Counted from the first letter of the stretch, positions 44,436 through 55,858 are shown. The stretch: 64,000 nucleotides of DNA from Citrobacter sp. 18056 (GCA_902706235.1 CACSJR010000016.1:60862-124861), one strand, 5' to 3'. Numbers and translations are program-made. Notes: generated by a model not told the origin, from the letters alone.

Positions 44436-45779
44436 ATGATTAAAATCACAAAAGGGCTTAATTTGCCCATCGCTGGCGCACCGTCACAGCACATTGCCGA
44501 AAGCGCGGCCGTATCGCGCGTGGCCGTGTTGGGCGAAGAATATATTGGCATGCGCCCCTCTATGGCCGTCCAGGAAGGCTCCCGGGTTCTCAAAGGGCAA
44601 GTGCTGTTTGAAGATAAAAAGAACCCCGGAGTGCGCTTTACTGCCCCGGCCAGTGGCGTCATCAGCGCCATTCATCGCGGCGAACGTCGCGTGCTGCAAT
44701 CGGTGGTTATCGATATTAACGGCGATGATGCCGTCAGCTTCCCGCAGTTTGAAGTGGCAGACCTTGCCACGCTGAAAAGAGAAGCCGTTCAGCAGCAGCT
44801 GCTGGAATCGGGATTGTGGACCAGTCTGCGCACCCGCCCATTCAGTAAAATCCCGGCTGCGGGCAGCGCTCCGGCGGCGATTTTCGTCACCGCCATCGAC
44901 ACCAATCCGCTGGCGGCCGATCCGCAGCCGATAATCTATGCACATCGCGAAGCCTTTAACGCCGGGCTGACGGTGCTGTCGCGCCTCACCGACGGCAAAG
45001 TTCACGTCTGTCAGGCAAGCGGCGGCAAGCTGGGCGGCCATCCTGTGGGTCAGGTGACGTTCAACGAATTTAGCGGCCCGCATCCGGCGGGTTTGCCGGG
45101 CACGCATATCCACTTCCTCGAGCCGGTGAGCCTGAATAAGCAGGTCTGGCACCTGAGCTATCAGGACGTCATTGCCATCGGCAAATTGTTTGTCGAAGGC
45201 GAATTGTGGAGTGAGCGGGTGATTTCCATCGCCGGGCCGCAGGTCAACACACCACGTCTGGTGAAAACGCTGCTCGGCGCAAGCCTTGACCAGCTGCTGG
45301 TCGGTGAACTGGCTGACGGTGAAAACCGCGTGATTTCCGGTTCGGTGCTCAGCGGCACCCACGCGCTGGGGCCATACGCGTTCCTCGGTCGCTATCACTT
45401 GCAGGTCAGCGTGGTGAAAGAAGGGCGCGAGAAAGAACTTTTTGGCTGGGTCATGCCAGGCAAAGATAAATTCTCGATTACCCGTACCACCCTCGGCCAT
45501 TTCCTCAAGCGCAAACTGTTTGATTTCTCAACCGATACCAACGGCGGCGAGCGTGCGATGGTGCCTATTGGCAACTACGAGCGCGTCATGCCGCTGGATA
45601 TTCTGCCGACGCACCTGCTGCGCGATCTGCTCGCCGGGGATACCGACAGCGCGCAGGCATTGGGTTGTCTGGAACTCGACGAAGAAGACCTGGCGCTCTG
45701 CACCTACGTTTGCCCGGCAAAATACGAATACGGCCCGGTGTTGCGTGACGTCTTAACCCGCATTGAGCAGGAAGGATAA
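44436..45779 (+). CDS. nqrA: Na+-translocating NADH:quinone reductase subunit A
   Basis: NqrA is the peripheral subunit of the sodium-pumping NADH dehydrogenase and contributes to quinone reduction. The 447-aa protein begins [20 protein letters not shown], as the family does, and ends [20 protein letters not shown]. Length and sequence agree with NqrA of Vibrio and Klebsiella. It leads an uninterrupted operon nqrABCDEF-nqrM. E. coli K-12 lacks this complex, so its presence argues for the Klebsiella/Enterobacter/Serratia side of the order. Confidence 0.97.
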   Translation: MIKITKGLNLPIAGAPSQHIAESAAVSRVAVLGEEYIGMRPSMAVQEGSRVLKGQVLFEDKKNPGVRFTAPASGVISAIHRGERRVLQSVVIDINGDDAVSFPQFEVADLATLKREAVQQQLLESGLWTSLRTRPFSKIPAAGSAPAAIFVTAIDTNPLAADPQPIIYAHREAFNAGLTVLSRLTDGKVHVCQASGGKLGGHPVGQVTFNEFSGPHPAGLPGTHIHFLEPVSLNKQVWHLSYQDVIAIGKLFVEGELWSERVISIAGPQVNTPRLVKTLLGASLDQLLVGELADGENRVISGSVLSGTHALGPYAFLGRYHLQVSVVKEGREKELFGWVMPGKDKFSITRTTLGHFLKRKLFDFSTDTNGGERAMVPIGNYERVMPLDILPTHLLRDLLAGDTDSAQALGCLELDEEDLALCTYVCPAKYEYGPVLRDVLTRIEQEG

Positions 45780-47021
45780 ATGATGGGTTTGAAAAATCTG
45801 CTGGAAAAAATTGAGCCGCACTTTACCCACGGCGGCAAGCTGGAAAAGTACTATCCGCTGTATGAAGCCGCGGCCACCATTTTCTACACGCCGGGGCTGG
45901 TGACAAAAGGGGCGTCTCACGTCCGCGATGCCATCGACCTCAAGCGTATGATGATTCTGGTCTGGCTGGCGGTGTTCCCGGCAATGTTCTGGGGCATGTA
46001 CAACGTCGGTCTGCAAACTATTCCGGCGCTGCATAAAATGTATGGCCCGGAGCAGCTGCAACAGGTGATTGCCGGAAACTGGCACTACCATGTGGCACAG
46101 TGGCTCGGCGTGAGCTTTGCGCCTGACGCAGGCTGGCTGAGCATGATGGGGCTGGGCGCGGTGTTCTTCCTGCCGATTTACATGACGGTGTTTATCGTCG
46201 GCGGCTTCTGGGAAGTGCTGTTCTCCATTGTGCGTAAGCATGAAATCAACGAAGGCTTCTTTGTTACCTCCATTCTGTTCGCGCTGATTGTTCCGCCGTC
46301 GCTGCCGTTGTGGCAGGCCGCGCTGGGCATCAGTTTTGGCGTGGTTATCGGGAAAGAAATTTTCGGTGGCACCGGACGTAACTTCCTTAACCCGGCGCTG
46401 GCGGGGCGTGCATTCCTGTTCTTCGCCTACCCGGCGCAAATCTCCGGCGACCTGGTATGGACCGCGGCTGACGGCTTCTCTGGCGCAACGCCACTGTCTC
46501 AGTGGGCGAGCCACGGCGGTGAAGCGTTGATGAATCTCACCAGCGGTCAGCCGGTAACCTGGATGGACGCGTTCCTCGGCAAACTGCCTGGCTCAATCGG
46601 TGAAGTTTCTACGCTGATGATCCTGATCGGCGGGGCCATCATTATCTTCGGTCGCGTTGCCTCCTGGCGCATCGTGGCGGGCGTGCTGCTCGGCATGATT
46701 GTCGTTTCCACGCTGTTCAACCTGATTGGCTCAGCCACAAACCCGATGTTCTCCATGCCGTGGTACTGGCATCTGGTGCTCGGCGGTTTTGCTTTCGGCA
46801 TGATGTTCATGGCGACCGACCCGGTGTCGGCGTCGTTTACCGATAAAGGGAAGTGGTGCTACGGCGCACTGATTGGCGCGATGTGTGTGCTGATCCGCGT
46901 TGTAAACCCGGCCTATCCGGAAGGGATGATGCTGGCAATTCTGTTTGCCAACCTCTTTGCGCCGCTGTTCGATTACCTGGTGGTGCAGGCCAATATCAAG
47001 CGGAGGAAGTCGCGTGGCTGA
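45780..47021 (+). CDS. nqrB: Na+-NQR subunit B
   Basis: NqrB is the integral subunit that carries a covalently bound FMN and riboflavin and forms part of the sodium path. The 413-aa protein has about ten helices and the FMN-attachment motif SGATPLSQW, with the linking Thr near residue 237. The start ATG abuts the nqrA stop; ATG 45783 is an equal choice. Its stop overlaps the nqrC start by 8 bp. Confidence 0.97.
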   Translation: MMGLKNLLEKIEPHFTHGGKLEKYYPLYEAAATIFYTPGLVTKGASHVRDAIDLKRMMILVWLAVFPAMFWGMYNVGLQTIPALHKMYGPEQLQQVIAGNWHYHVAQWLGVSFAPDAGWLSMMGLGAVFFLPIYMTVFIVGGFWEVLFSIVRKHEINEGFFVTSILFALIVPPSLPLWQAALGISFGVVIGKEIFGGTGRNFLNPALAGRAFLFFAYPAQISGDLVWTAADGFSGATPLSQWASHGGEALMNLTSGQPVTWMDAFLGKLPGSIGEVSTLMILIGGAIIIFGRVASWRIVAGVLLGMIVVSTLFNLIGSATNPMFSMPWYWHLVLGGFAFGMMFMATDPVSASFTDKGKWCYGALIGAMCVLIRVVNPAYPEGMMLAILFANLFAPLFDYLVVQANIKRRKSRG

Positions 47022-47808
47022 AGTGAAAAGTAACGATAGCATCGGCAAAACGCTGCTGGTGGTGCTGGTGCTTTGCCTGGTCTGCTCGATTATCGTAGCC
47101 GGCTCAGCGGTGGGGCTGAAGCCTCGCCAGCAAGAACAGCGCGCGCTGGATAAACAGCGCAACATTCTGGCGGTCGCCGGGCTGATGCAGCCGGAAATGA
47201 AGCAGGATGAAGTGGCCTCCATTTTCGCGGAACGCATCACCCCGCGTCTGCTGGATTTGAAAAGCGGCACTTTGCTCGACAAAGATCCGGCATCGTTTAA
47301 CCAGGGGCTGGCATTGAAAGATCCGGCGCAGAGCACGCAGCTGGATTCCAGTGAAGATCCGGCGGGTATCAAACGCCGCAGTAACGTGGTCGAAATCTAC
47401 CTGGTGAAAGACGAGCAGAAAAAAATTCAGGAAGTCGTTCTGCCAATTTACGGCAACGGGCTGTGGTCGATGATGTACGCCTTTGTGGCCCTCGATACCG
47501 ACGGACGCACTGTGAAAGGCATCACCTACTACGATCAGGGGGAAACCCCGGGGCTCGGCGGTGAAGTCGAAAACCCTAACTGGCGTCAGCAGTTCATCGG
47601 CAAAAAAGTGCTGAATGACGACGGCATGCCTGCTCTGAAAGTGGTGAAGGGCGGTGCGCGTCAGGGGGACGAATATGCGGTTGACGGGCTTTCTGGCGCC
47701 ACGCTGACATCAAATGGCGTCCAGCACAGTTTTGATTTCTGGATGGGCGAGCAGGGCTTTGGCCCGTTCCTGAAACAGATGCGTGAAGGAGGCCTGAACA
47801 ATGGCTGA
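47014..47808 (+). CDS. nqrC: Na+-NQR subunit C
   Basis: NqrC carries the second covalent FMN. The 264-aa protein has one N-terminal helix ([21 protein letters not shown]) and a periplasmic FMN-binding domain with the attachment motif [16 protein letters not shown] near the C-terminus. GTG 47014 follows GGAGG by 7 bases and is the family start; the frame runs upstream inside nqrB without meaning. It overlaps nqrB and nqrD by 8 bp each. Confidence 0.96.
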   Translation: MAEVKSNDSIGKTLLVVLVLCLVCSIIVAGSAVGLKPRQQEQRALDKQRNILAVAGLMQPEMKQDEVASIFAERITPRLLDLKSGTLLDKDPASFNQGLALKDPAQSTQLDSSEDPAGIKRRSNVVEIYLVKDEQKKIQEVVLPIYGNGLWSMMYAFVALDTDGRTVKGITYYDQGETPGLGGEVENPNWRQQFIGKKVLNDDGMPALKVVKGGARQGDEYAVDGLSGATLTSNGVQHSFDFWMGEQGFGPFLKQMREGGLNNG

Positions 47809-48439
47809 GCTCGGTGATATGAAAGAAGTAAAACGGGTGCTGGTGGGGCCGGTTATCGCCAACAACCCGATTGCGTTGCAGGTCCTGGGCGTTTGCTCGG
47901 CACTGGCGGTGACCACTAAACTGGAAACCGCATTCGTGATGACCCTCGCGGTGACGATGGTAACGGCGTTTTCCAGCATGTTTATCTCGATGATCCGCCA
48001 CCACATCCCGAACAGCGTGCGCATCATTGTGCAGATGGCGATTATCGCCTCGCTGGTTATCGTGGTCGATCAGCTGCTGCGCGCGTATGCGTATGAAGTC
48101 TCCAAACAGCTGTCGGTGTTCGTGGGTCTCATCATCACCAACTGTATCGTGATGGGTCGTGCCGAAGCGTACGCCATGAAATCGCCACCGCTGGCGAGCT
48201 TCATGGACGGCATCGGTAACGGGCTTGGTTATGGCGCCATCCTGATGATCGTCGGTTTCCTGCGTGAGCTTATCGGCAGCGGCAAGCTGTTCGGTATCAC
48301 CGTGCTGCAAACCGTGCAGAACGGCGGCTGGTATCAGCCAAATGGCCTGTTCCTGCTCGCACCAAGCGCATTTTTCATTATCGGTCTGCTTATCTGGGCG
48401 CTGCGTAGCTGGAAGCCGGAACAGCAGGAGAAGGAGTAA
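47801..48439 (+). CDS. nqrD: Na+-NQR subunit D
   Basis: This 212-aa membrane subunit is related to NqrE and RnfA/E. Family features are [39 protein letters not shown] with the Fe-ligand Cys, and [18 protein letters not shown]. NqrD and NqrE form an inverted pair around an iron centre. It overlaps nqrC by 8 bp and is followed 6 bp on by nqrE. Confidence 0.97.
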   Translation: MAELGDMKEVKRVLVGPVIANNPIALQVLGVCSALAVTTKLETAFVMTLAVTMVTAFSSMFISMIRHHIPNSVRIIVQMAIIASLVIVVDQLLRAYAYEVSKQLSVFVGLIITNCIVMGRAEAYAMKSPPLASFMDGIGNGLGYGAILMIVGFLRELIGSGKLFGITVLQTVQNGGWYQPNGLFLLAPSAFFIIGLLIWALRSWKPEQQEKE

Positions 48440-48445
48440 CCGATT

Positions 48446-49042
48446 ATGGCTCATTACATTAGTCTTTTTGTTCGCGCAGTGTTCGTTGAGAACATGGCGC
48501 TGGCCTTCTTCCTCGGCATGTGTACGTTCCTTGCGGTGTCGAAGAAAGTCTCTACGGCGTTTGGCCTGGGCGTGGCGGTTACCGTCGTTCTCGGTATTTC
48601 CGTGCCGGTGAACAACCTTATCTATAACCTGGTTCTGCGCGACGGTGCGCTGGTGGAGGGCGTTGATCTTAGCTTCCTCAACTTCATCACCTTTATCGGG
48701 GTCATTGCGGCGCTGGTGCAGATCCTCGAGATGATCCTCGATAAGTATTTCCCGTCGCTCTACAACGCGCTGGGGATCTTCCTGCCGCTGATCGCTGTGA
48801 ACTGTGCGATCTTTGGCGGCGTCTCGTTCATGGTGCAGCGCGACTATAACTTCCCTGAATCTATCGTCTACGGTTTCGGCTCCGGCATCGGCTGGATGCT
48901 GGCGATCGTCGCGATGGCCGGTATTCGCGAGAAGATGAAATACGCCAACGTGCCCGCAGGACTGCGCGGCTTAGGGATCACCTTTATCACCACCGGACTG
49001 ATGGCACTGGGCTTTATGTCATTCTCCGGCGTGCAGCTATAA
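48446..49042 (+). CDS. nqrE: Na+-NQR subunit E
   Basis: This 198-aa membrane subunit is the partner of NqrD. It has six helices and the conserved stretches [20 protein letters not shown] (with a metal-ligand Cys), [16 protein letters not shown] and [19 protein letters not shown]. It lies in the operon between nqrD and nqrF. Confidence 0.97.
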   Translation: MAHYISLFVRAVFVENMALAFFLGMCTFLAVSKKVSTAFGLGVAVTVVLGISVPVNNLIYNLVLRDGALVEGVDLSFLNFITFIGVIAALVQILEMILDKYFPSLYNALGIFLPLIAVNCAIFGGVSFMVQRDYNFPESIVYGFGSGIGWMLAIVAMAGIREKMKYANVPAGLRGLGITFITTGLMALGFMSFSGVQL

Positions 49043-49053
49043 GGGCGTAAGTA

Positions 49054-50277
49054 ATGGAAATTATTCTTGGCGTAGTGATGTTCACGCTAATTGTGCTGGT
49101 GCTGTCGCTGCTGATCCTGGCGGCGCGCGCGAAGCTGGTGAACTCCGGCGATGTGGTCATTGAGATCAACAACGAAGCCGACAAACAAATCCGCACGCCT
49201 GCTGGCGATAAGCTGCTGAATACGCTGTCCAACAACGGCATATTTGTCTCTTCAGCCTGCGGCGGCGGTGGCTCCTGCGGCCAGTGCCGGGTAACGGTGA
49301 AAGAGGGCGGCGGCGATATTCTGCCGACCGAGCTTTCGCACATCAGCAAGCGTGAAGCGAAAGAGGGCTGTCGCCTGGCGTGCCAGGTTGCAGTTCGTCA
49401 GGACATGAGAATCGAACTGCCGGAAGAAATCTTTGGGGTGAAAAAATGGGAGTGCGAGGTTATCTCCAACGATAACAAAGCGACGTTCATCAAAGAGCTG
49501 AAGCTGGCGATCCCTGAAGGCGAAAGCGTGCCATTCCGCGCGGGCGGTTATATTCAGATTGAGTGCCCGTCGCACAAAGTGGCGTATGCCGATTTTGACG
49601 TGCCGGACGAGTACCGCGGCGACTGGGACAAATTCAATCTGTTCCGCTACGTTTCCGACGTGAACGAGCCGACGCTGCGCGCATATTCCATGGCGAACTA
49701 CCCTGACGAGAAGGGCATTATTATGCTCAACGTGCGTATCGCCACGCCGCCGCCTTCCGCGCCGGCCGTGCCGCCGGGCATCATGTCCTCTTACATCTGG
49801 TCGCTGAAAGCGGGTGATAAAGTGACGATTTCCGGGCCGTTTGGTGAGTTCTTCGCCAAAGACACCGACGCGGAAATGGTGTTTATCGGCGGTGGTGCGG
49901 GTATGGCGCCAATGCGTTCGCACATCTTCGATCAGCTCAAGCGTCTTAGTAGCAAGCGTAAAATCAGCTTCTGGTACGGGGCGCGTTCACTGCGCGAAAT
50001 GTTCTACGACGATGAGTTTGAACAGCTGGCGCGGGAAAACCCGAACTTTACCTTCCACGTGGCGCTTTCCGATCCGCAGCCGGAAGATAACTGGAAGGGA
50101 CACACCGGGTTCATCCACAACGTGCTGTATGAGAACTACCTCAAGCATCATGCGGCGCCGGAAGACTGTGAGTTCTACATGTGTGGGCCTCCGGTAATGA
50201 ACGCGGCGGTTATCCGCATGCTGAAAGATCTGGGTGTGGAAGATGAAAACATCATGCTTGATGATTTTGGAGGCTAA
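49054..50277 (+). CDS. nqrF: Na+-NQR subunit F, NADH-oxidising flavoprotein
   Basis: NqrF is the electron entry point. The 407-aa protein has one N-terminal helix, a ferredoxin domain with 2Fe-2S ligands in [16 protein letters not shown] and [10 protein letters not shown], an FAD domain ([13 protein letters not shown]) and an NADH domain ([34 protein letters not shown]). All cofactor motifs are present. The stop codon shares a base with the start of nqrM. Confidence 0.97.
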   Translation: MEIILGVVMFTLIVLVLSLLILAARAKLVNSGDVVIEINNEADKQIRTPAGDKLLNTLSNNGIFVSSACGGGGSCGQCRVTVKEGGGDILPTELSHISKREAKEGCRLACQVAVRQDMRIELPEEIFGVKKWECEVISNDNKATFIKELKLAIPEGESVPFRAGGYIQIECPSHKVAYADFDVPDEYRGDWDKFNLFRYVSDVNEPTLRAYSMANYPDEKGIIMLNVRIATPPPSAPAVPPGIMSSYIWSLKAGDKVTISGPFGEFFAKDTDAEMVFIGGGAGMAPMRSHIFDQLKRLSSKRKISFWYGARSLREMFYDDEFEQLARENPNFTFHVALSDPQPEDNWKGHTGFIHNVLYENYLKHHAAPEDCEFYMCGPPVMNAAVIRMLKDLGVEDENIMLDDFGG

Positions 50278-50495
50278 TGATGTTAACGGTATTTCTGGCA
50301 ACGTTTGCCGTGTTCCTGCTGGTGGTCCTCGGCATGTCACTCGGCTATCTGGTGAAGCGTAAAAGCATTCAGGGCAGCTGTGGCGGCATCTCGTCGCTAG
50401 GGCTGGAGAAAGTCTGCGATTGCCCTGAGCCATGCGACGCGCGTAAAAAACGTCTCGCCCGCGAGGCCCAGCGCCAGCAAAACCGCATCCTTTAG
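50277..50495 (+). CDS. nqrM: NqrM, iron-delivery factor for Na+-NQR assembly
   Basis: NqrM (DUF539) is needed to build the iron centre of Na+-NQR. The 72-aa protein has one helix (VFLATFAVFLLVVLGMSLGY) followed by the cysteine set QGSCGGISSLGLEKVCDCPEPC, which supplies the metal ligands. It directly follows nqrF. The flavin transferase gene apbE, often placed between them, is absent here. ATG 50280 is an equal start. Confidence 0.95.
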   Translation: MMLTVFLATFAVFLLVVLGMSLGYLVKRKSIQGSCGGISSLGLEKVCDCPEPCDARKKRLAREAQRQQNRIL

Positions 50496-50504
50496 TCCGT
50501 GAAG

Positions 50505-50572
50505 TAGGCCCGGCAGACGCAGCGTCGCCGGGCAAAAATAGGCCGGGTGGCGCTTTGCTTACCCGGCCTACA
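50505..50572. repeat. Pair of REP elements between nqrM and dinB
   Basis: Two inverted copies of the GCCCGG-type REP palindrome (about 50505-50537 and 50541-50572) separated by AAAAATA. They probably protect or end the nqr transcript. Confidence 0.8.
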
Positions 50573-50604
50573 AAACCCCACTCTTCTCATTTCTGATAAA
50601 TTTA

Positions 50605-50620
50605 CTGTATACTTAACCAG
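50605..50620. promoter_or_regulatory. LexA box of dinB
   Basis: CTGTATACTTAACCAG fits CTGT-N8-ACAG in its left half and closely resembles the known E. coli dinB box. It lies 20 bp before the dinB start, so dinB should be SOS-induced. Confidence 0.88.
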
Positions 50621-50639
50621 TGATTGGTGAGGGCTGAGT

Positions 50640-51698
50640 ATGCGCAAAATTATCCATGTCGATATGGACTGCTTTTTTGCCGCGGTAGAGATGCGGGATA
50701 ATCCAGCCCTGCGCGATATTCCCATCGCCATTGGCGGCAGCCGTGAACGCCGCGGCGTGATAAGCACCGCTAACTATCCCGCGCGTACCTTTGGCGTACG
50801 CAGCGCAATGCCAACCGGAATGGCACTCAAACTCTGCCCGCACCTGACGCTGTTGCCTGGTCGCTTTGATGCCTACAAAGAAGCTTCGGTGCATATTCGT
50901 GAGATTTTCTCGCGATACACTTCACTGATTGAACCGCTTTCTCTCGATGAAGCGTACCTCGACGTCACCGATAGCCTGCACTGCCAGGGCTCGGCCACGC
51001 TGATGGCGCAGGAAATACGCCAGACCATTCATCGTGAGCTGAATCTCACCGCCTCGGCGGGTGTCGCCCCGGTAAAATTTCTCGCCAAAATCGCCTCGGA
51101 TCTTAACAAGCCCAACGGCCAGTATGTGATTACGCCTGATGAAGTGCCTGCATTTCTCAAAACGCTCTCTCTTGCCAAAATTCCCGGCGTGGGGAAAGTC
51201 TCGGCATCGAAACTAGAAGGCATGGGGCTGCGAACCTGTGAGGACGTGCAGCACGCCGACCTGGCGACACTGCTCAAGCGCTTTGGCAAATTTGGTCGGG
51301 TGTTGTGGGAGCGCAGCAATGGCATTGATGAGCGTGACGTCAACAGTGAACGTCTGCGTAAATCGATAGGTGTGGAGCGCACGCTGGCCGAGGACATTCA
51401 TGAATGGGCCGACTGCGAGGCGATAATCACCGGCCAGCTTTACCCCGAACTGGAGCGTCGGCTGGCGAAGGTGAAACCTGACCTGCTGATTGCGCGTCAG
51501 GGGGTAAAACTCAAATTTAATGATTTTCAGCAGACGACGCAGGAGCACGTCTGGCCGAAGTTAAATCAGGATGATTTGATTGCCACGGCGTATAAAACCT
51601 GGCATGAGCGGCGCGGTGAAAGGGGCGTCCGGCTGGTGGGCCTGCACGTGACGCTGCTGGATCCACAGCTTGAGCGGCAGCTGGTTCTGGGATTGTAG
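50640..51698 (+). CDS. dinB: DNA polymerase IV (Y family)
   Basis: This is the SOS-induced translesion polymerase. The 352-aa protein has the Y-family active site in [13 protein letters not shown] (Asp8) and [12 protein letters not shown] (Asp103, Glu104), the helix-hairpin-helix [17 protein letters not shown], and a C-terminal little-finger domain. The last residues RQLVLGL form the beta-clamp-binding tail. A LexA box lies just upstream. The toxin-antitoxin genes that follow dinB in E. coli (yafNOP) are missing. Confidence 0.97.
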   Translation: MRKIIHVDMDCFFAAVEMRDNPALRDIPIAIGGSRERRGVISTANYPARTFGVRSAMPTGMALKLCPHLTLLPGRFDAYKEASVHIREIFSRYTSLIEPLSLDEAYLDVTDSLHCQGSATLMAQEIRQTIHRELNLTASAGVAPVKFLAKIASDLNKPNGQYVITPDEVPAFLKTLSLAKIPGVGKVSASKLEGMGLRTCEDVQHADLATLLKRFGKFGRVLWERSNGIDERDVNSERLRKSIGVERTLAEDIHEWADCEAIITGQLYPELERRLAKVKPDLLIARQGVKLKFNDFQQTTQEHVWPKLNQDDLIATAYKTWHERRGERGVRLVGLHVTLLDPQLERQLVLGL

Positions 51699-51709
51699 TT
51701 TCCTGAACC

Positions 51710-51742
51710 CATAAAAAAAGCTTCCCGAAGGACGCTTTTTTT
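51710..51742. terminator. Terminator between dinB and pepD
   Basis: AAAAAAGCTTCC and GGACGCTTTTTT surround CGAA. The stem has one mismatch and A/T runs on both sides, so it can serve both convergent genes. Confidence 0.8.
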
Positions 51743-51747
51743 GCCCG

Positions 51748-51816
51748 GTGGCGCAAGCTAACCGGGCCTACTTAATTCAGCTGTAGGCCCGGCAAGCTTG
51801 CGCCGCCGGGCACCCA
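51748..51816. repeat. Pair of REP elements downstream of dinB and pepD
   Basis: GCCCGGTGGCGCAAGC / GGGCCTAC and TAGGCCCGGCAAGC / GCCGCCGGGC, inverted copies of the REP palindrome between convergent genes. Confidence 0.8.
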
Positions 51817-51823
51817 CTACGGC

Positions 51824-53281
51824 TTACTTCGCTGGAATCGCTTTCAGCAGTTCGGTCAGCAGGGTCCAGTACTGGCCCACGCTTTCAATGTGAACCTGCT
51901 CATCCGGGGAGTGTGGTCCGGTGATGGTCGGCCCAATAGAAACCATATCCATGTTCGGGTACGGTTTTTTGAACAGACCACATTCCAGACCCGCGTGGAT
52001 AACCTGGATGTTAGGCGTTTTGTCGAACAGACGCTGATAGGTTTCACGCACCAGGTGCATAACCGGCGAGTTTGCATCCGGCTGCCAGCCGGGGTAGCCG
52101 CCTTTCGGTGCCGTCTGTGCGCCGGCCATTTTACCCAGAGATTCCAGCATGCTGACCACGTAGTCTTTGCCGCTGTCGATCAGGGAACGAATCAGGCAGA
52201 TGATTTCCACGTTGTCGTCGTGCATGGAGACCACGCCCACGTTCAGGGAAGTTTCAACCACGCCTTTCGCCACGTCGGAGTTACGGATAACGCCGTTCGG
52301 GGTCGCATTCAGCAGCTGAATAAAGCTGTCGCGGGATTTTTCGCTCAGGGCGTTTTTGTCCGCAGTGACCGCTTCCAGAACCACGGTCAGGTTCTTCTCT
52401 TTTGCAGCCAGTTCATTTTTCAGAATCGCCAGGAACTCATCGGCCAGCGCTTTCAGGGTCTGCGCTTTGTCAGCCGGAACGGCTACGGTTGCGAAGGCTT
52501 CACGCGGGATAGCGTTACGCAGGGTGCCGCCGTTGAAATCAACCAGGCGCAGGTCCAGCTCAGCCGCATGGCCTGCCAGGAAGCGTGCCAGCAATTTGTT
52601 GGCGTTGCCGAGACCCAGATGGATATCGCCGCCAGAGTGGCCGCCTTTCAAGCCTTTTAGCGTCAGCTTAAAGCTCTGGAAGCCTGCAGGGATCGCTTCG
52701 CGAGCCAGTGGCAGGGTGGTGATGAAATCGATGCCGCCCGCGCAACCCATGTAGATCTCACCTTCTTCTTCGGAGTCGGTGTTGATCAGGATATCCGCCT
52801 GCAGCCAGTTAGCCTGAAGGCCAAAGGCGCCATCCATGCCTGCTTCTTCAGTCATGGTCAGCAGCACTTCCAGCGGGCCATGTTCAACGCTGTCGTCAGC
52901 CAGAACGGCCAGCGCAGACGCCATACCGATACCGTTATCTGCGCCCAGCGTGGTGCCGCGCGCTTTAATCCACTCGCCGTCGATGTATGGCTGAATCGGA
53001 TCTTTGGTGAAGTCATGCACGGTGTCGTTGTTTTTCTGCGGCACCATATCGAGGTGCGCCTGCATCACAACCGCTTTACGGTTTTCCATGCCCGCCGTGG
53101 CAGGTTTACGAATCAGGATATTACCTACCTGATCGCGTTCTGCGTGCAGACCTTTTTCCTTCGCCCAGCCCATGATGTGTTCGGCGAGCTGTTCTTCATG
53201 ATAAGAAGGGTGCGGAATGGAGCAGATTTTGGCAAAAATATCCCACAGTGGTTGAGGGGATAATTGAGACAGTTCAGACAC
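51824..53281 (-). CDS. pepD: Aminoacyl-histidine dipeptidase (peptidase D)
   Basis: This cytosolic metallopeptidase cleaves Xaa-His and other dipeptides. The 485-aa protein is of the same length as E. coli PepD. It has the M20 zinc motifs VMQAHLDMVPQ, GTTLGADNGIG, LLTMTEEAGMDGAFG, INTDSEEEGEIYMG and LKGLKGGHSGGDIH. The start is GTG 53281, giving the family N-terminus (V/M)SELSQLSPQPLWDIF; the longer open frame adds 9 residues that do not belong. Confidence 0.96.
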   Translation of the reverse strand: MSELSQLSPQPLWDIFAKICSIPHPSYHEEQLAEHIMGWAKEKGLHAERDQVGNILIRKPATAGMENRKAVVMQAHLDMVPQKNNDTVHDFTKDPIQPYIDGEWIKARGTTLGADNGIGMASALAVLADDSVEHGPLEVLLTMTEEAGMDGAFGLQANWLQADILINTDSEEEGEIYMGCAGGIDFITTLPLAREAIPAGFQSFKLTLKGLKGGHSGGDIHLGLGNANKLLARFLAGHAAELDLRLVDFNGGTLRNAIPREAFATVAVPADKAQTLKALADEFLAILKNELAAKEKNLTVVLEAVTADKNALSEKSRDSFIQLLNATPNGVIRNSDVAKGVVETSLNVGVVSMHDDNVEIICLIRSLIDSGKDYVVSMLESLGKMAGAQTAPKGGYPGWQPDANSPVMHLVRETYQRLFDKTPNIQVIHAGLECGLFKKPYPNMDMVSIGPTITGPHSPDEQVHIESVGQYWTLLTELLKAIPAK

Positions 53282-53468
53282 GGTAAGTCTCCTTACGGCT
53301 TCCTGCAAAAGTGGCTTACAGGTAATGGGTTAGCAATGACAAACAGGCATGTGACCTGACTTGCGAGATGCCGTTGAGAATACCACTTTCTTCCTTCTCT
53401 GGTAGTACGTAGCGCGTAAAAACTCCCGGCGAGGCCGTTAAACACTGGTTTTTAGTGCGTCAGATCTC

Positions 53469-53474
53469 TATAAT
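53469..53474 (+). promoter_or_regulatory. Probable -10 box of the gpt promoter
   Basis: A perfect TATAAT lies about 65 bp before gpt, in the same place as in E. coli. With 17-bp spacing the -35 would be TGGTTT, which is weak. Confidence 0.5.
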
Positions 53475-53538
53475 CTCGCGCAACCTGGAATCACCCCGAA
53501 CATTTTTTAAGCCGCTTTATAGGCTGGGATACAATCAC

Positions 53539-53997
53539 ATGAGCGAAAAATACATCGTTACCTGGGACATGTTGCAGATCCATGCACGCAAACTGGCCGC
53601 GCGCCTGATGCCCTCCGAGCAGTGGAAAGGCATTATTGCCGTTAGCCGTGGAGGTCTGGTACCAGGCGCTCTGCTGGCCCGTGAACTGGGTATTCGTCAT
53701 GTGGACACCGTCTGCATTTCCAGCTACGACCACGACAACCAGCGTGAGCTGAAAGTCCTCAAACGTGCGGAAGGCGATGGCGAAGGCTTTATCGTGATTG
53801 ACGATCTGGTCGACACCGGCGGCACCGCAGTGGCTATCCGTGAAATGTACCCGAAAGCACATTTCGTCACTATCTTCGCTAAGCCTGCTGGTCAGCCGCT
53901 GGTTGATGACTACGTGATCGATATTCCGCAGGATACCTGGATTGAACAGCCTTGGGATATGGGCGTGGTGTTTGTACCGCCTATTTCAGGCCGCTAA
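53539..53997 (+). CDS. gpt: Xanthine-guanine phosphoribosyltransferase
   Basis: Gpt salvages guanine, xanthine and hypoxanthine with PRPP. The 152-aa enzyme matches E. coli Gpt across its length: [38 protein letters not shown], and the PRPP loop [19 protein letters not shown]. The start is ATG 53539; the upstream part of the open frame is the leader. It precedes frsA as in E. coli and is followed by a terminator. Confidence 0.97.
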   Translation: MSEKYIVTWDMLQIHARKLAARLMPSEQWKGIIAVSRGGLVPGALLARELGIRHVDTVCISSYDHDNQRELKVLKRAEGDGEGFIVIDDLVDTGGTAVAIREMYPKAHFVTIFAKPAGQPLVDDYVIDIPQDTWIEQPWDMGVVFVPPISGR

Positions 53998-54055
53998 ATA
54001 TCCATAGCCTTCCTGTGAACTGAAATCCTCGGATATCTGATTTACTGTTCTTTTC

Positions 54056-54087
54056 AACGCCCGGTATACCGGGCGTTGTTCTTTTTG
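54056..54087 (+). terminator. Terminator after gpt
   Basis: AACGCCCGG, loop TATA, CCGGGCGTT, then GTTCTTTTT. It lies 59 bp after the gpt stop. Confidence 0.9.
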
Positions 54088-54138
54088 ACGCCCGGCGAGG
54101 TACAATAGACGTCATGTCGTATTCATGGAGTCTATGCG

Positions 54139-55383
54139 ATGCCAGAAGCCAATCTCAGCGAAGTCCTCTTCAAACCGCGTTTCAAGCACCCTGAAACCTC
54201 GACGCTGGTGCGTCGCTTCCATCATGGTGCCGATTCTGCGGTGCAATCCGCGCTGGACGGAAAAAACGTTCCTCACTGGTACCGGATGGTGAACCGCCTG
54301 ATGTGGATCTGGCGTGGCGTCTCGCCGCAGGAAATTCTCGACGTGCAGGCGCGCATCGTGATGAGTCCCTCAGAGCGTACCGACGACAACCTGTATGACA
54401 CAGTGGTTGGCTATCGCGGCGGCAACTGGATTTACGAATGGTCGAAACAGGCGATGCTCTGGCAGCAGAAAGCGTGTCAGGAGCAGGATGACGCGTTAAG
54501 TGGTCGCCACTGGCTGCATGCCTCTAATCTCTACAGCATCGCCGCTTACCCGCATCTGAAAGGCGATGACCTCGCCGAACAGGCGCAGGCGCTGGCGAAT
54601 CGGGCCTATGAAGAAGCTGCCCAGCGTTTGCCGGGCTCTCTGCGTGAGCTGGAGTTTAAAATCCCCGGCGGTTCTCCGGTCACGGGCTTCCTGCACATGC
54701 CACCTGGCGAAGGCCCGTTCCCGACGGTGCTGATGTGCGGCGGGCTGGATGCGCTACAAAGCGACAACTACAGCCTGTTTGAAAAATACTTAGCGCCGCT
54801 GGGGATTGCAATGTTGACGCTGGACATGCCCTCGATAGGCTTCTCGTCCAAATGGAAGCTGACCCAGGATTCCAGCTTCCTGCACCAGCAGGTTCTGAAA
54901 TCGCTGCCGAATATTCCCTGGGTCGATCACACCCGCGTGGCGGCGTTTGGTTTCCGCTTCGGGGCCAACGTGGCGGTGCGCCTGGCGTATCTGGAATCAC
55001 CCCGTCTGAAAGCGGTGGCCTGTCTCGGACCGGTGGTCCATCACCTGCTCAGTGACCCGCAGCGCCAGGAAAATGTACCAGAAATGTATCTCGATGTGCT
55101 GGCCTCACGGTTGGGTATGCACGATGCCTCCGACGATGCGCTGCGCGTAGAACTCAATCGTTACTCACTGAAAATACAGGGGTTGCTGGGTCGTCGATGC
55201 CCAACGCCGATGCTGTCAGGCTACTGGCAAAACGACCCGTTCAGCCCGGAAGAAGAGTCGCGTTTAATCACCTCGTCATCTGCCGATGGCAAGTTGATGC
55301 AGATCCCGTTTAAACCGGTTTATCGCAATTTTGACAAAGCATTGAAAGAAATTGCCACCTGGATCAATCATAGAATTGGTTAA
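54139..55383 (+). CDS. frsA: FrsA (YafA), alpha/beta-hydrolase esterase
   Basis: The 414-aa protein is a carboxylesterase-like enzyme reported to bind the unphosphorylated PTS protein IIA(Glc) and influence fermentation versus respiration. The hydrolase fold is seen in [34 protein letters not shown] and [20 protein letters not shown], where the usual GXSXG elbow reads GFRFG. Its position between gpt and crl is conserved. The family shares this altered elbow. Confidence 0.94.
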   Translation: MPEANLSEVLFKPRFKHPETSTLVRRFHHGADSAVQSALDGKNVPHWYRMVNRLMWIWRGVSPQEILDVQARIVMSPSERTDDNLYDTVVGYRGGNWIYEWSKQAMLWQQKACQEQDDALSGRHWLHASNLYSIAAYPHLKGDDLAEQAQALANRAYEEAAQRLPGSLRELEFKIPGGSPVTGFLHMPPGEGPFPTVLMCGGLDALQSDNYSLFEKYLAPLGIAMLTLDMPSIGFSSKWKLTQDSSFLHQQVLKSLPNIPWVDHTRVAAFGFRFGANVAVRLAYLESPRLKAVACLGPVVHHLLSDPQRQENVPEMYLDVLASRLGMHDASDDALRVELNRYSLKIQGLLGRRCPTPMLSGYWQNDPFSPEEESRLITSSSADGKLMQIPFKPVYRNFDKALKEIATWINHRIG

Positions 55384-55440
55384 TAGATTGCTAAATTCTA
55401 TTGATTTGGTAAAACAGTTGCATCACTAAAGGAGACAGCA

Positions 55441-55839
55441 ATGACGTTACCGAGTGGACACCCGAAGAGTAAACTGATCAAGAAATTCACCGCCCTTGGC
55501 CCGTACATTCGGGCAGAGCAGTGTGAGGATAATCGCTTCTTTTTCGATTGCCTGGCCGTATGCGTCAATGTCAAACCGGCCCCGGAAGTCCGTGAGTTTT
55601 GGGGCTGGTGGCTGGAAATGGAAGCGCAGGAAAAGCGTTTCACCTACAGCTATCAGTTTGGCCTGTTCGATAAACACGGCAACTGGCAGGCAACGGCCAT
55701 CAAAGACACTGAAGTCACCGACAGACTGGAACAGACTCTGCGTGATTTCCACGCCCGAGCGCGCGACTTGCTAAAAACGTTCGACCTGGCGCTCGAGCCT
55801 GCGGAAGATGTGGAACAGCCGGTGAGATTGTCGGCATAA
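55441..55839 (+). CDS. crl: Crl, sigma-S (RpoS) assembly factor
   Basis: Crl binds sigma-S and promotes its association with core RNA polymerase, which boosts general stress genes and curli. The 132-aa protein matches the E. coli protein: [40 protein letters not shown] and [28 protein letters not shown] lies before the start. A shared terminator separates it from the convergent phoE. Confidence 0.96.
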   Translation: MTLPSGHPKSKLIKKFTALGPYIRAEQCEDNRFFFDCLAVCVNVKPAPEVREFWGWWLEMEAQEKRFTYSYQFGLFDKHGNWQATAIKDTEVTDRLEQTLRDFHARARDLLKTFDLALEPAEDVEQPVRLSA

Positions 55840-55858
55840 GTCATTTCGCAGAAGAAAT

